Part shown: positions 63,957 to 64,000 of the stretch, piece by piece
Numbering within the stretch: the first letter of the stretch is position 1
How the letters are laid out: the number at the start of each line of letters is the position of its first letter
Assembly (NCBI GenBank): GCA_013396915.1
Contig: VWZL01000811.1
Span: forward strand, 197,707-261,706
Source: Stercorarius parasiticus
Taxonomy: Eukaryota > Chordata > Aves > Charadriiformes > Stercorariidae
Length of the DNA: 64,000 nucleotides
Direction: 5' to 3'
Notes under the pieces: generated by a model
Databases searched by the model: none
What the model was told of the DNA's origin: nothing
The model's input: only the letters and a program-made list of their open reading frames with translations
Program-made: the position numbers and the translations under genes

Positions 63957-64000
63957 CCGCGCGGAGGCGGAGGAGCGAGGCGGCCGCCAGCAGGGCCAGC
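63954..64000 (-). CDS. Partial first coding exon, probable signal peptide (gene not identified)
   Basis: Read on the minus strand, this 47-base piece ends in CAG followed by GTAAGG, a strong splice-donor match at 63948-63956. One frame gives LALLAAASLLRLRAA followed by a split codon starting with G. A Leu/Ala-rich hydrophobic run ending in small residues is what the hydrophobic core and cleavage region of a signal peptide look like. The intron would be phase 1, common after signal-peptide exons of secreted and membrane proteins. The start codon and upstream exon lie beyond the right edge. The exon sits at the end of a CpG island, as expected for a 5' exon. All three frames are open over this short stretch, so a 5' UTR exon or another frame is possible. 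I do not recognise the gene. Confidence 0.6.

Larger units (their letters stand above)
61560..64000. promoter_or_regulatory. CpG island at the 5' end of the minus-strand gene
   Basis: Base composition changes sharply near 61.56 kb from AT-rich to GC-rich with frequent CpG. The densest blocks are about 61.66-62.25, 62.54-62.76, 62.93-63.06, 63.24-63.66 and 63.78-64.0 kb. The island contains GC-box-like runs (for example CCCCGCCCC near 63630), G-quadruplex motifs and a plus-strand TATAAA. Its right end carries the partial first exon, so the island covers the first exon and the first 2.4 kb of intron 1 of that gene. CpG islands of this kind are normally unmethylated promoter regions. The main transcription start is probably outside the window. 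Long open frames on both strands here are a by-product of GC-rich sequence with few stop codons and are not called as genes. Confidence 0.85.

Noticed and set aside
1..64000. Search for endogenous retrovirus, tRNA, rRNA, CRISPR or prokaryotic gene clusters
   Set aside because: No paired long terminal repeats, retroviral protein frames, cloverleaf-type genes, regular spaced repeats or operon-like frames were seen.

Overview
This is vertebrate nuclear DNA, almost certainly from a bird. The evidence is several copies of CR1 retrotransposons with the avian-type 3' end (repeats of ATTCTATG). The background is AT-rich and dense in homopolymers and microsatellites, with no open reading frame that reads like a real multi-domain protein. 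At the far right there is an abrupt switch to CpG-dense sequence. There are no bacterial-type genes, CRISPR arrays, rRNA or tRNA genes, and no intact virus or endogenous retrovirus that I could recognise.

Layout. From 1 to about 61.5 kb the window is non-coding AT-rich DNA carrying CR1 copies. On the + strand these lie at 3.7-4.1, 6.5-7.0 and 46.2-46.9 kb, with an older copy near 54 kb. On the - strand they lie at 11.0-11.2 and 43.6-43.7 kb, with an older copy near 14.0-14.4 kb. There is a CCTT microsatellite at 8.6 kb and a long GT-rich array at 10.66-11.46 kb that is split by a CR1 insertion. From about 61.56 kb to the right edge runs a roughly 2.4 kb CpG island with GC boxes, G-quadruplex motifs and a GAAA microsatellite.

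Gene content. The best-supported gene evidence is a partial first exon on the - strand at the right edge (63954-64000). Its Leu/Ala-rich frame looks like a signal peptide and it ends in a consensus donor (CAG|GTAAGG, intron phase 1). The start codon and promoter upstream lie outside the window. The simplest reading is that the window is the 5' end of a very large first intron (at least 63.9 kb) of a secreted or membrane protein gene read right to left. I could not identify the gene or recognise any further exon.

No novel multi-gene system is visible. The observations most worth a second look are: a near-perfect 53-nt hairpin at 4170-4222; two local CpG-rich non-repeat segments inside the intron (34.86-35.26 and 37.84-38.46 kb) that could be enhancers or alternative promoters; a TATA-like site on the + strand inside the CpG island that could drive divergent transcription; and a homeodomain-motif-containing segment at 62.3-62.5 kb.
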